NCBI GenBank assembly: GCA_044222245.1 | Contig: JBGANQ010000015.1 | Span: forward strand, 1-64,000 | DNA: 64,000 bases | Direction: 5' to 3' | Origin: CALFML01 sp044222245 | Lineage (GTDB): Bacteria > Myxococcota_A > Polyangia > Palsa-1104 > JAEUJZ01 | Shown: positions 14,570-24,086 of the stretch, one piece after another | Layout of the letters: each line of letters starts with the position of its first letter | How positions within the stretch are numbered: the first letter of the stretch is position 1 | The notes under the pieces: model-generated | Seen by the model: only the letters and a program-made list of their open reading frames with translations | What the model was told of the DNA's origin: nothing | The model's database searches: none | Translations under genes and position numbers: made by a program

Positions 14570-17500
14570 TCAGTGGCACTGCCAGAAGGCGGTGTCCGCG
14601 AACACGTACATGATGCCCGTATCGCCGAGGTTCATGCTCACGAAGCCCTCGTCGAACTGGCACAGGAGCGCGCCGTGGTGCTGCGGGCTCTGGAGCCACA
14701 GCGGCTCGCCGAGGGCGCGGCCCGACAGGCGGTAGATCTCGTCTCGCAGATCGCCGGAGCGCGACCTCCACACCGTGGGCGGGACGTTCGCCGCGACGAC
14801 CTCAAAGCGCTGCGGTGCCATCAGGTCTCCGGCCTCCGGGGGCGCGCCGCCGGCCGCGAGCTGCGCCTCGGACGACACCACCACGGCGGTCTCGCCGCTG
14901 TACGGCTCGTAGGCGCCGTTCATGTCCGGACTGGCGCAGAACACCGAGACCGCCCTCGGCACGCCGCCGTCGTCGCACGCGACCAGGCGCCGCAGCTCTG
15001 GCATCGACGTCAGGTCCATCGTGAAAAGGTGCGTCATCGGCTCTCCGTCCTTCGCCGGCCAGCGAGCCGCGTCCACGCCCGGCGCCGCGCCGCCGATGCG
15101 ATTGAGGTCCTCGCCGTGCCCCTGCGCGTTGAGCTTACGGAAGAGGTAGATGCGCTCCGCGCCGCCGCCGCCCTCTGCCGCGCGGCGCCGGACCTTCTCG
15201 ACGGCGTCGATCTCGACGGCCTTCTGGACTCCCTCGCTCGCGAGCTCCTTTTCTACCGCTTCGAGCCCCTGGTGCCCGATCGCCTCGCGCAGCGCGTCGC
15301 GCATCCCGCCGCCGCCGCCCGCCTTCAGGATCCACTTCACCCACGCCCGCGGCTCGGGCAGCGAGGCGAGCCCAAGGCCCACCGCCCTCTGATCCTCGCT
15401 CTTGAACGTGGCCTCGCGCGCGAGCAGCTCGGAGAGCGCGGCGCGGAGCACCCGCGGAGTCGGGTGCGACCCGATCATCCGAAAGGCCCGCGAGAAGTGC
15501 TTTCCCGAAAGTCCCGCCAGCAGCACGGCCTCCGCCCGCTCGACTGGAAGCCGGTGGACGATCGAGTGGAGGAAGATCTGGTAGAACTGGTAGTCGTAGT
15601 CCTTGGGCACCGCCGAGAAGCTCAGGTGCTTGTCGAGCGCCGGGGAGAAGCTGCCGCCCTCGGCGAGGGTCCGCGCGAGCGCCACCAGCATGGCCTTGGC
15701 GATCCCGTCCTTCCACTCCTTGCCCTTGACCTTCTTCGCCAGCGCGACGAGCCTGGCAATGGCCTCCTCGCCGAGGTCCCCCAGCCCGTACACGCTCATA
15801 TCGGCGTGGCCGTACGACTCTGCATCTGCCACCGCGAAGGCGCGATCCCACAGCGCCGGTGAGCGCACCAGGTAGAGATACTGGAAGGCCGAGGTCTGGC
15901 CGTATTGCTCGGCAAGCTTGCTGGCGAGCTTCTGCTCCAGAACGTCCTTTGGCAGCGTCGCGAGCGCCTGGCGCAGCAGCCGCATCCGCGGGACGGCGCA
16001 CCCGGGGACAATCGGGATGCGCGACAGCACGAGCGCCGGGTTCGCCTTGCCCTCGTCCGCGAGGCCCTGGAGAGGATCGGTGTACCAGGAGCTCGTGTAA
16101 GTCGGAGACTCGCAGTCGAGCGGCAGCGCGTCGACGAGCGCCGCAGGCGCGGGGCGGCCTTGCTGCGCGAAGGCCAGGAGCGCCACGCTCACCGCAGGCC
16201 ACCGCCGCAGGCCGCCCTCTTTCATGCCGAGCGCGATCTTCGCGAGCGTGTCGGCGTCATCCTGTCGCCACTCGGTGAGGGCGCGGCGGATCTGCTCTTG
16301 GGTGTCGTTGTCGAGCGAGGCGGCGTCGAGATACCGGCTCATCTCCTCGGGGGTTGCGTGCTCTAGCACGGGCCGGATCAAGTGGAGCGCGAGGCGCCCT
16401 TCCTTCATCTTCTCCTTGGCCTGCGCGGCGAGGGCCGCCCGCCACGCGTCCGCTGGCCCGAACAGCGCGAGGAACTCTGCGGACAGGGGAGTCGGCTCGT
16501 ACCGGTAGTCGTTGAACAAGACCTGCTCCGCTGAGCGCCCCTCCGCGTCCGGCCAGTAGATGCGCTGGCCCAGGCCAAAGTGGAGGACGTGCTTCTTCGC
16601 CAGCTCGCCGAGCTCGGGCCCCAGAGGCGCGCTCGTGGGCCTGCCGAAGCGCGCCTGCACCAAGCTCACGCCCTTTCGCAGGCGCGCGGGCAGCTTCGCC
16701 GCCGCGGCGTCGATCGGGGCGGGGTCGCGCGAGTAGACCTCCATCACGAGGCGATCGAGGTAGTCCGGCCAGTACTCCAGAAAGCTGCCGTGTCCGATCT
16801 CCTTCTTCATGATCGCACCGAGGAGCTTCACCACGTCCTGTCCGGTCATGAGCGGGGCGGCCTGGCTCAGCAGTTCCCACAGCTCCGGATCCGCGGCGGC
16901 GTCGACATGGCCCGTCCGCCACAGGTGCAGCAGGTGCGGCGCGCGCTGCGAGTAGGCGACGCCCTCGCCCAGCGCGTCGGCTTTGGCGTAGGAGCTCGTC
17001 GCCTTCTTGAGCAGCTTCGCCACCTTGTCGCCGAGATTGGCGGTCACCACCGACTCCGGCAGTCCGCTCTCATGGTGAGTCACGGTCTTTTGGCCCGCGG
17101 CGTCCCATGACTCGTGAGCGCCGATTGGGAATCCGCACCGCCACTCCCCGCGGAAGCAGAGGACGACCTCGCTGTCCTTGCGCTGGAACACCTCCTCCAG
17201 ACCGTCTTTCTGGCCGTAGCGCCACGCCCGCCGATAGGCAGGCGCGCCGTCCGCGAAGAAGCCCTCCTCCTTGCCGTGCTGGAGGCCGTGGTGATAGCCG
17301 CGCTCGATGTGGAACGGGTCTTTCTCGTGCCACCAGGACCAGTGCCCGTGGAACTTGTCTTCGACGAACTGGCCGCGGGCGCGCTTGTCGCCGCTTGGGA
17401 GATCCCAGATGTGCGGGCCGTGCTTGCGGCCCTGATCGTCGTAGACATAGGAGTGATCCGGGCTGCCGCTCTCGCAGAACCACTGCCACGAGCCCACCCG

Positions 17501-18160
17501 CTTGCCGCTGTGGTTCTGGCCGACACAGCACCTCTGGCCGCTGGCGAACCAGGCGAGCTCGGGGCCTTCCTTCAACCCCTTGTCCCACGAGCAGTCCTCG
17601 CGGAGCTGGCCGCCCTCATCCCACGTCTTCCAGGAGCCCTGCTTAAGGCCGTTCACGTACGCGCCACGGCACCGCACCTTGTCGGTCCCGGGGAATCGCT
17701 CGACGTGCTCACCGTCGCGCGGGGGGCACGCGATGTCGGGGAGGGGGAGCGGCAGCGCCTTGTCGGCCCCGGGTGATACCGGGTCAGGGGAGGCCTTGCT
17801 CGCGACCGAGGCCTTATCAACCGGGGCGTGGTCGCCGGCCGGGGCGTCGCCCGCCGCCCGCGCGGCGGCGCCGTCGCGCGCAAGCACCTGCGCCAGCGTC
17901 TTTCCCGAAAGGAGCGCGAGGAGCTCGGGTTCGCCAAGGACTGGCAGGCTGCGCTTGTGCGCCTCGCCGAGCTTGGTGGCCCCGGGGTTGGTGCCGGCGA
18001 TGACTACGCTTGTCTTGCCGCTCACGGCGCTGGTGACGCTCGCGCCGCAGGCAGTGAGGAGCCGCGTCGCCGCGTCCCGCTCGTGCGCCGCGAAGTCTCC
18101 GGTGAGGACGATCTTGAGCCCCTGGAGGTGCTCACCCTTGGTGCTGGCCATGTCGGTCAT
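14570..18160 (-). CDS. BRCT-MORN giant protein
   Basis: The protein has 1196 residues. Residues about 12-85 form a BRCT domain (LKIVLTGDFAAHERDAATRL, GASVTSAVSGKTSVVIAG and GEAHKRSLPVL), as in NAD-dependent DNA ligases. A disordered A/P/D-rich linker follows, then about 200 residues of MORN-like repeats rich in G, W and H (GAYVNGLKQGSWKTW and NHSGKRVGSWQWF are typical units). A long helical region (about 400-1000) follows. The last 140 residues resemble a DUF1963/YwqG-like domain (MTHLFTMDLTSMPELRR, EPYSGETAVVV), which is tentative. There is no signal peptide or membrane helix. No clear Shine-Dalgarno is seen, so MTDMAS or the internal MAS are both possible starts. The function is unknown; BRCT outside ligases is unusual in bacteria. 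Confidence 0.8.
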   Translation of the reverse strand: MTDMASTKGEHLQGLKIVLTGDFAAHERDAATRLLTACGASVTSAVSGKTSVVIAGTNPGATKLGEAHKRSLPVLGEPELLALLSGKTLAQVLARDGAAARAAGDAPAGDHAPVDKASVASKASPDPVSPGADKALPLPLPDIACPPRDGEHVERFPGTDKVRCRGAYVNGLKQGSWKTWDEGGQLREDCSWDKGLKEGPELAWFASGQRCCVGQNHSGKRVGSWQWFCESGSPDHSYVYDDQGRKHGPHIWDLPSGDKRARGQFVEDKFHGHWSWWHEKDPFHIERGYHHGLQHGKEEGFFADGAPAYRRAWRYGQKDGLEEVFQRKDSEVVLCFRGEWRCGFPIGAHESWDAAGQKTVTHHESGLPESVVTANLGDKVAKLLKKATSSYAKADALGEGVAYSQRAPHLLHLWRTGHVDAAADPELWELLSQAAPLMTGQDVVKLLGAIMKKEIGHGSFLEYWPDYLDRLVMEVYSRDPAPIDAAAAKLPARLRKGVSLVQARFGRPTSAPLGPELGELAKKHVLHFGLGQRIYWPDAEGRSAEQVLFNDYRYEPTPLSAEFLALFGPADAWRAALAAQAKEKMKEGRLALHLIRPVLEHATPEEMSRYLDAASLDNDTQEQIRRALTEWRQDDADTLAKIALGMKEGGLRRWPAVSVALLAFAQQGRPAPAALVDALPLDCESPTYTSSWYTDPLQGLADEGKANPALVLSRIPIVPGCAVPRMRLLRQALATLPKDVLEQKLASKLAEQYGQTSAFQYLYLVRSPALWDRAFAVADAESYGHADMSVYGLGDLGEEAIARLVALAKKVKGKEWKDGIAKAMLVALARTLAEGGSFSPALDKHLSFSAVPKDYDYQFYQIFLHSIVHRLPVERAEAVLLAGLSGKHFSRAFRMIGSHPTPRVLRAALSELLAREATFKSEDQRAVGLGLASLPEPRAWVKWILKAGGGGGMRDALREAIGHQGLEAVEKELASEGVQKAVEIDAVEKVRRRAAEGGGGAERIYLFRKLNAQGHGEDLNRIGGAAPGVDAARWPAKDGEPMTHLFTMDLTSMPELRRLVACDDGGVPRAVSVFCASPDMNGAYEPYSGETAVVVSSEAQLAAGGAPPEAGDLMAPQRFEVVAANVPPTVWRSRSGDLRDEIYRLSGRALGEPLWLQSPQHHGALLCQFDEGFVSMNLGDTGIMYVFADTAFWQCH

Positions 18161-18273
18161 GCCGGGGAGAAGACCCCGGCCGCGCGGCCGAAGTCAAGCG
18201 CCGCGAGCCTGCAGAAGCGCGTCCCCCTTGTTTGTAGACCGGCGAGGAGCACCCGCACCATCATCCTTCGCGG

Positions 18274-18279
18274 TATAAT
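18274..18279 (+). promoter_or_regulatory. TATAAT -10 box upstream of the YugP-type gene
   Basis: A perfect TATAAT lies 20 bp before the ATG at 18300, in the divergent spacer with the BRCT-MORN gene. No good -35 hexamer is found at 16-18 bp spacing, so the promoter assignment rests on the -10 element alone. Confidence 0.3.
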
Positions 18280-18299
18280 GGCGGCTTGGGGGGCGACCG

Positions 18300-19031
18300 A
18301 TGCTGCTGCTGGGCTTCGATTGGATGTATGTGGTAGTCCTCATGTTCGGTTTCGCGCTGTCCGCGGGGACATCGGTCATGGTCTTCGCGCGCTTTTCTGA
18401 CGCCCGGGCCGTCACGCTGAAGATCGGGAAAAGCGGCGCCGAGGTCGCGCGCGACATCCTGCGCGCCCACTCGATCACCGATGTTGTGGTCGTCGAACAC
18501 GAAGGCTTTCTGAGCGACCACTATCACCTGGCAGACAAAAAGCTGGCGCTGAGCCCGGAGGTCTTTCGCGGGCGCGACGCCGCCGCGGCAGGCGTCGCCG
18601 CGCACGAGGCAGGGCATGCGATGCAAGCGGCGCACGGCAGCGTATCGCTGCAATTTCGCAGCGTCCTATCCTACCCCGCGATGGTCGGCTTTTCTATGGC
18701 GGAGTCGATGGTGATTCTGGGGCTGGCCATGGCCGGCTTCAAGCCCGTGGTGCCGGGGACGATCGGTTACTACTTTGCACTCATCGGTGCGCTGCTGTTT
18801 GGAGCCTGCCTGCTGTACGCGCTGGCCATGGTTGCAAATGAGCTAGATGCCTCTAGCCGCGCTCGCGAGCAGCTTGTGCAGCTCAACCTGACGCAGACCG
18901 ATGAGGAGCGAGCGCACGTCGACCGCGTGCTGCACGCCGCGGCGATGACGTACGTGGCGGCGGCCGTCTTCAGCGCCATCGAGATGGCGTACTGGGTCTT
19001 GCGCGCCTTCGCCGCGCGCGAAGAGGACTGA
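18300..19031 (+). CDS. YugP-type zinc metallopeptidase, membrane protein
   Basis: This 243-residue integral membrane protein belongs to the YugP neutral zinc peptidase family. It has an N-terminal helix (residues 5-30) and a cytosolic segment (KIGKSGAEVARDILRAHSIT). The zinc site is HEAGHAMQ (about residue 101), within AAGVAAHEAGH. Two or three further helices follow, and the conserved NELDASSRAREQL supplies an additional acidic residue. The family length is about 225-240, so the gene is complete. A -10-like TATAAT lies 20 bp upstream. The biological substrate of this family is not established. It appears monocistronic. Confidence 0.87.
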   Translation: MLLLGFDWMYVVVLMFGFALSAGTSVMVFARFSDARAVTLKIGKSGAEVARDILRAHSITDVVVVEHEGFLSDHYHLADKKLALSPEVFRGRDAAAAGVAAHEAGHAMQAAHGSVSLQFRSVLSYPAMVGFSMAESMVILGLAMAGFKPVVPGTIGYYFALIGALLFGACLLYALAMVANELDASSRAREQLVQLNLTQTDEERAHVDRVLHAAAMTYVAAAVFSAIEMAYWVLRAFAAREED

Positions 19032-19218
19032 CAAGTCCCGCCATTTCGCTGTCCAGTCAGTCGTCAGCAGGCCTCTGCGGCCAAGCGGGTGGGGCTGTGC
19101 CGATGATTTATACGGCAGCCACTTGGAGGTAGTCACGCAGCGAAACGAGCGCTGCATTTTCCATCCGCACTGGGCTTGTTGCTCGCGCTGCGCGCCGCAA
19201 TCCTCTATCCTGCACTGC

Positions 19219-20307
19219 GTGCGCCCCACTTCTCATTCCCCGGCTAGCCTGATTCCATTTCTCCTTCTACTCGGCGCCTGCGCCCACGACCAGCGTGCCC
19301 GCAGCGAGCCCTCGACAGCACTGGAGCTCGTCGCCGACGTCGCCCTACCCGGCGGCGCGACGCGGTTCGACTACCAGGATGTGGATACCGCCCATCAGCA
19401 GTTGATCGTCGCACACATGAACGACAACGAGGTCGATATCCTCGACCTGCGAGACGGCTCGCTGCGCGGCCGCGTAACCGGTATTGCGACGCCGCGCGGT
19501 GTTGTCGTCGCCCCTGATAGCAACCGCATCTTCATCACCAGCAAGCCGGGCGAGCTCGTGGTCATCGATAGCACCTCGCTAAGCGAGGTTCGGCGCGTGA
19601 AGACCGGCACCGCGCCCGACGGTGTCGCGTGGGATCCGGTGGAAAAGATGGTTGCCGTCTCGGACCAGCACGACGGTGCCCTATCGCTCATCGCAGATGC
19701 TGGGGACGGTGCGCGGCGCCAGATCCCGCTCGGCGTCGAGACCGGCAACGTCGTCTATGATGGCCAGCGCCGCCAGTTCTGGATCACCGTGGTGCGCAAG
19801 AGCCTGCCCGATCAACTGGTTGCGATAGACCCCATCTCCTCGGCGGTCAGCGCACAGATCGATCTTCCCGGCTGCCAGCGCGCCCACGGTCTGCGCCTGC
19901 ACCCGGACGGCCGCAGCGCGTTCGTCGCCTGCGAGAGCAACAATGTCCTGCTGCGGGTGGAGCTCGCCGGCGCCCACGGGATCGCCAGCGCCGCGACAGG
20001 TCAGCAGCCGGACGTGCTCGCGATCGATCCGGGCATCGGCTGGCTTTACGTCGCCCCCGAGAGCGGCGACGTCGCCATCTTCGACATCAACCAGCCCGGC
20101 CTGACCGTCATCGGCCACGCGCACCCCGGCGAGAACGCGCACTCGGTAGCCGCGGATCCAGTCACCCATCGCGTCTTTTTTCCACTCATGCGCAGCCCAC
20201 TTGGCACCCCCGTCCTCCGGATCATGAAGCCCAAAGGACGGAGCTCGAAGCCCGCGGCTCTCTCCGCTCGACCGCGCGCTGGTCGCACCAGCGCGCTGCC
20301 CGCGTAG
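19219..20307 (+). CDS. YncE-like beta-propeller lipoprotein
   Basis: This 362-residue protein is read from GTG at 19219, which gives a compact lipoprotein signal ending LIPFLLLLGAC (lipobox LGAC). An ATG at 19123 in the same frame would add 32 residues ahead of the signal and is less likely. The mature part consists of repeated blades of the YVTN/YncE type: VDILDLRDGSLRGRV, RGVVVAPDSNRIFIT, VVIDSTSLSEVRRV, DGVAWDPVEKMVAV and similar. It is probably a periplasm-facing beta-propeller, often involved in binding or scaffolding. The C-terminal 30 residues are basic and disordered. No operon partner is evident. Confidence 0.8.
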   Translation: MRPTSHSPASLIPFLLLLGACAHDQRARSEPSTALELVADVALPGGATRFDYQDVDTAHQQLIVAHMNDNEVDILDLRDGSLRGRVTGIATPRGVVVAPDSNRIFITSKPGELVVIDSTSLSEVRRVKTGTAPDGVAWDPVEKMVAVSDQHDGALSLIADAGDGARRQIPLGVETGNVVYDGQRRQFWITVVRKSLPDQLVAIDPISSAVSAQIDLPGCQRAHGLRLHPDGRSAFVACESNNVLLRVELAGAHGIASAATGQQPDVLAIDPGIGWLYVAPESGDVAIFDINQPGLTVIGHAHPGENAHSVAADPVTHRVFFPLMRSPLGTPVLRIMKPKGRSSKPAALSARPRAGRTSALPA

Positions 20308-20358
20308 CGCTGCCAGTCGATCGGCCTGCAAGCGTTTTCACGAAGCAATGGAGCAACC

Positions 20359-20838
20359 ATGAGCATCAAGGACAAGCTGCCGGATGGCACCGTGCTGGGC
20401 TTCGGAACGGCGCCGCTTGGAAACATGCTCCGCAACATCCCCGAGGCCGAAGCCGCGGCGCCCGTGGACGCCGCCTGGCAACACGGCATCCGCTACTTCG
20501 ACACGGCGCCGTTTTATGGCGCGGGCCTGGCCGAGCTTCGCCTGGGCCAGGCCCTGTGCAAGCACAACCGCAACGACTACGTCCTCAGCACCAAGGTCGG
20601 CCGCCTGATCCTCGACGAGACCGAGGACGCCAGCGCGCGCGACCTGGGCGAGAAGAGCGGGCTGTTCGCGTTTGGGCGGCCCAACAAAGTGGTCAACGAC
20701 TACTCGGCGGATGCGACCTTGCGCTCGATCGAGGACAGCCTCAAGCGGCTCCGCACCGACCGCCTGGACATCAGGGGGCGCTATCAGCTTGCGGCCGGAG
20801 TGATCAGGTATTTCTCGCCGGTTGCGCGCTTGCTGTAG
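20359..20838 (+). pseudogene. Aldo/keto reductase, 3'-truncated
   Basis: The first 138 codons clearly match the start of a TIM-barrel aldo/keto reductase of the D-threo-aldose 1-dehydrogenase type: LGFGTAPLGNM, GIRYFDTAPFYGAGLAELRLG (with D and Y of the active site), LSTKVGRL with the catalytic lysine, and SLKRLRTDRLDI. Right after DRLDI the similarity ends at 20772; the frame continues only 21 codons into the 3' end of the opposing quinone oxidoreductase gene, whose stop codon is 11 bp further on. Family members have about 300-340 residues, so over half is missing, including the cofactor-binding part. This is a sharp deletion junction; the product is unlikely to be active. Confidence 0.85.
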
Positions 20839-21926
20839 GCAGCGATGATCTCGGGCTGAAGCGCTTCCTGCAGCGTGATCCGGCGTGTGTAGTGGCTCGC
20901 AAAGATCGTGCGCAGATTCTCTGCCACCCGGCGCCGCATCGACGCCACCTCCTCGGCCCCGAGCCGCTGCAGATAAGGCGTGAGCAGCCACCCGGCCACC
21001 CCCCAGGCGAAGCCGAACCCGCCGGTTAGCTGCGTCGGTGAGCTGTCGAGTCGGCCATAGAGGTAGACCTGCTTGTGCTGCGTCGAGCCATAGACGGAAA
21101 AGCCCGGCATGCGCGCCGTGGCCGCCGCCTCCATCGCGGTCAGGATCTGACCGGCCAGCGGGCCGCCGCCGATCGCATCAAAGGCCAGGAAGGCGCCGGT
21201 CTCGGTGATGGCGGCGATCAGCTCGCGCATGAATTCAGCCGATGAGGAATTGCAGACGTGGGTCGCGCCCAGTGAGCGGAGCAGCGCCACCTGTTCCTCG
21301 CTGCGCACGATGTTGACGAGCGGAATCCCCTCGGCCTGGCACAGCTTCAAGAGCATCTGCCCAAGGTTGGACGCGGCGGCGGTGTGCACCAGCGCCTTTT
21401 CGCCGGCGTGGCGCAGCACGCTGACCATGGCCAGCGCCGTCATCGGGTTGACAAAGCTCGAGGCCCCTTGCTCGGCGGTCGCGCCCTCGGGCAGCACCAG
21501 GCAGTCGCGCGCCTTGACCAGGCGATACTGCGTATACATGGCCCCGCCGGCAATCGCGACAGTCTTGCCGAGCAGCGCCTGCGCTGCCGCCGATTCACCC
21601 GCCTTCACCACCGTGCCGGCAGCCTCGTTGCCCACCGGCATCGACTTTCCCTTGCGGGCGGCGACGACGCGGGCCAGCTCCGGCGGGATGGTGCCGGTCG
21701 TCACCGGCTGGTCGCCGGACCCGGAGACCTTGAAGCTCGCCGGGTCGGCGGCGCTCAGCAGCAGCCCGAGGTCCGATGGGTTAAGCGGCGTGGCTTCGAT
21801 TCGCACCACGACCTCCTCCGCGCCCGGCGTCGGAACAGGCACCCGCCGCAGGGACAGCTCGAGCCGGTTGTCATCGGTGGCGGTGGAAAAGAGCTGAAGC
21901 CCGGTGGCGGCTGCCTGAGAAGTCAT
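20784..21926 (-). CDS. Medium-chain NADPH:quinone oxidoreductase-type dehydrogenase
   Basis: This 380-residue protein belongs to the zinc-independent medium-chain dehydrogenase/reductase superfamily. The N-terminal GroES-like part has VVVRIEATPLNPSDLGLLL and MPVGNEAAGTVVKAG. The Rossmann part has VHTAAASNLGQMLLKLCQ in place of the usual GxGxxG stretch, followed by NIVRSEEQVALLRSLGATH. No structural zinc cysteine cluster is present. Start at ATG 21926 with AAGGAG seven bases upstream. It probably reduces quinones or activated alkenes. It converges on the truncated aldo/keto reductase, and its 3' end lies only 11 bp from that break. Confidence 0.88.
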   Translation of the reverse strand: MTSQAAATGLQLFSTATDDNRLELSLRRVPVPTPGAEEVVVRIEATPLNPSDLGLLLSAADPASFKVSGSGDQPVTTGTIPPELARVVAARKGKSMPVGNEAAGTVVKAGESAAAQALLGKTVAIAGGAMYTQYRLVKARDCLVLPEGATAEQGASSFVNPMTALAMVSVLRHAGEKALVHTAAASNLGQMLLKLCQAEGIPLVNIVRSEEQVALLRSLGATHVCNSSSAEFMRELIAAITETGAFLAFDAIGGGPLAGQILTAMEAAATARMPGFSVYGSTQHKQVYLYGRLDSSPTQLTGGFGFAWGVAGWLLTPYLQRLGAEEVASMRRRVAENLRTIFASHYTRRITLQEALQPEIIAAYSKRATGEKYLITPAAS

Positions 21927-22153
21927 GGTCGTCTCCTTGAGTCCTGAGCGGGGCGCAGCACCTGCACGGCGCGAGCCTGGCGGCCCGTATGGTAGGATAT
22001 ATCCGTAGCTTCGCCAAGGGAGTTCCTCCAGCCCGAGCCGGTCCCAGCACCGCTGAACAGCACGCATTGCCGAGGGTCGAAGGCGGGAAAACGCTGGCGA
22101 GGCCAGACGCCATCTGTGGTACTTGGAGAAGTCTTGAAAAAGGTTATCCGAAG

Positions 22154-22723
22154 ATGCGCCTTCACCTCCTCCTAGCCTTGCTCCTTCCCGGCTGCGCCCT
22201 CATGCCTCCGCTGCGGGCGACTCCGGAAAACAATGCCGCGCTCGTGAAGGCAGCTGAGCGTTGCCTCCAGGCGGAGTACGAGCTGCGCCTCAACTCCCAC
22301 CGCCAGTACGAGTATGCGGTAATCCAGCTCCGCCAGCGCGGCGTCCCGCTCTCCAGCTTGTGGGGAAAGAGCCTGGAGAGCCAGCTCCTGGGAGTGACGC
22401 AGCACGACCCGGAGGCGCACGACAGCGCAGTATCGGCGGTCAGGTTGCATCGGGCAGCCCAGGGTCTGATCGTCACCGGCTCGGTAGCCTTGGTCGGCCT
22501 TATCTGGGCGGGGGTCTTTGTGATGATTGCCGCTGATGACGGGGCGGCGGCAGCCCGGGAGCTGCGCCCGCTCCCCCTGGCGCTCAGCGCGACGGGACTC
22601 GGCTTGGGGATCACCAGCGGGGTGCTGGCCGCGGTCTTCGGAAGGCGCGTCCAACCTGCGGTAGACCGGACATTCCAGATCTACAACGCTCATGCCGAAG
22701 CGGCGGGCTGCCCTTCGCCCTGA
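22154..22723 (+). CDS. Lipoprotein with two C-terminal membrane segments
   Basis: The product has 189 residues, starting MRLHLLLALLLPGCALMPP with lipobox LLPGC. A helical mature region (AALVKAAERCLQAEYELRL) precedes two hydrophobic segments (GLIVTGSVALVGLIWAGVFV and ALSATGLGLGITSGVLAAVF) around a short acidic loop. ATG at 22154 was chosen because the signal begins there; the longer frame upstream lacks protein character. This architecture is common among uncharacterised myxobacterial envelope proteins. The function is unknown. Confidence 0.7.
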   Translation: MRLHLLLALLLPGCALMPPLRATPENNAALVKAAERCLQAEYELRLNSHRQYEYAVIQLRQRGVPLSSLWGKSLESQLLGVTQHDPEAHDSAVSAVRLHRAAQGLIVTGSVALVGLIWAGVFVMIAADDGAAAARELRPLPLALSATGLGLGITSGVLAAVFGRRVQPAVDRTFQIYNAHAEAAGCPSP

Positions 22724-22887
22724 GCAGCGCCCGGAGACGCCCGGCAGAGGCTAGAGCGGCCCCGGGACGGTCAGACTAGAGCGGGCTCTCATCGTCGGTG
22801 GCGGCAGGCCAGTTGGCCAGAATCGATACAATCGATGGTCAACTTTGGACAGCGGATAGGGACGGTGAGTCCGCTATGATCAGACTC

Positions 22888-24063
22888 ATGAACAAATTTC
22901 TTCGTACCACAGTCCTTATACCCTCCATGACCGTCGGCATGATGCTGGGCCTGCCCGCCTTGCAGGCGCATGCTGACATCTTTTCCTCGGCCAGGAAGGA
23001 GCTTCACAAGGGCGAAAAGGCAGTCGAGCATGAGGCCAAAAAAGACGCCTCTGCGGTCAAGCAGGAGGTCACCAAAGACACCTCCGCGGCCACCAAGGAG
23101 GTCAACAAGGGCACCGCCGCCGTGGAGAGTGGCTTCCTCAAAGGCCTGGGCAAGACCCGGAGTCTGTTCAGCCAGGACGAGATTAGCAGCATCGAGGCCA
23201 AGGCCAAGCGCAGCTACGAGAGCCAGCTCAAGGCGGCCGAGGCCGATTACAAAAAGGCCCTCGCCGAGGCGCAGGCCATCTACGATCAGGCCAAGCAGGC
23301 CCTGCTTCGCTCGGCGCTGGACAGGGCGTACAAGCGCTACGATGGGTTCCTGCGCCAGCTCGGCGCCAACTTCACCGCCGCGCAGAACGACGAAGCGATG
23401 AAGGCGGCGCTCAAGCGGCTGGTCAGCGCCGGCGCGGACCGCCGGGTCGATGCGCAGGTCGTCGCGGATATGCAGCTCGTCGGCAACCGCCTTGGCCTGG
23501 TCGAGGAGTCGCCGCACTCGATAGTGCCAGGCCGGGCCGGCGGCGCCTTCAAGTCGTCCTGGGGCATCGGCATCGGCGCGCACGTCGGGGCAGTGGTCGG
23601 TGGCACGGCGCTCGTCGGGATTGTCAGCGACTGCAACGCGCCGCACCAGGCCGGACCCTTTGTCCTGCCGGCGGCCACGGTCGGCTACCAGGCCGGCACG
23701 CCAGGCTACGCCGAGATCGTGGTCTTCTGGCAGCCGGGCACAGTCGATGAAGTCCAGGGTCTGTGGCTGGGCCTGACCGGGACCGGCACGGCGATCCTCG
23801 CGCCGACGCCCAACAGCGGTGCCCCGAGCGTGGGGCTCACCGTGACCGGGCAGTACAAGGTGTTCTCGGATAAGGGCGGACACATCAAGTGGCCTTCGCT
23901 TGAGCTCAACGAGGCCATCCCAGGCTTTTGGCTGGGCGTTGCCGGGACCTGGGGCGCCACCGGGAACGTAAGCGTGGAGGTCTCCCACCTGTGGACCTGG
24001 CCGGTCTCCGCGAGCGCTGCGCAGCAGGGGGCTCGGGGGGCCAACAGCGGAGGCGTGCCGTAG
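22888..24063 (+). CDS. Secreted coiled-coil protein with beta-rich C-terminal domain
   Basis: This 391-residue protein has a Sec signal peptide (to about residue 30, ending LPALQAHA). A lysine/glutamate-rich helical stalk follows, with KGEKAVEHEAKKDASAVK and KEVNKGTAAVES repeats and then AKAKRSYESQLKAAEADYKKA. From about residue 220 it is beta-rich and glycine-rich (GIGIGAHVGAVVGGTALVGI), ending in strands with aromatic residues. It starts at ATG 22888 or 22876; neither has a good Shine-Dalgarno. It is probably periplasmic or surface-associated. No family is recognised. Confidence 0.7.
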   Translation: MNKFLRTTVLIPSMTVGMMLGLPALQAHADIFSSARKELHKGEKAVEHEAKKDASAVKQEVTKDTSAATKEVNKGTAAVESGFLKGLGKTRSLFSQDEISSIEAKAKRSYESQLKAAEADYKKALAEAQAIYDQAKQALLRSALDRAYKRYDGFLRQLGANFTAAQNDEAMKAALKRLVSAGADRRVDAQVVADMQLVGNRLGLVEESPHSIVPGRAGGAFKSSWGIGIGAHVGAVVGGTALVGIVSDCNAPHQAGPFVLPAATVGYQAGTPGYAEIVVFWQPGTVDEVQGLWLGLTGTGTAILAPTPNSGAPSVGLTVTGQYKVFSDKGGHIKWPSLELNEAIPGFWLGVAGTWGATGNVSVEVSHLWTWPVSASAAQQGARGANSGGVP

Positions 24064-24086
24064 CCGTGGGCCGAGGGGTAGGCTTT

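Noticed and set aside
22815..22840. A fifth repeat copy (AATCGATACAATCGATGG)
   Set aside because: Only the ATCGAT part matches, the spacing differs by two bases, and there is no CCCGG end at the expected distance.
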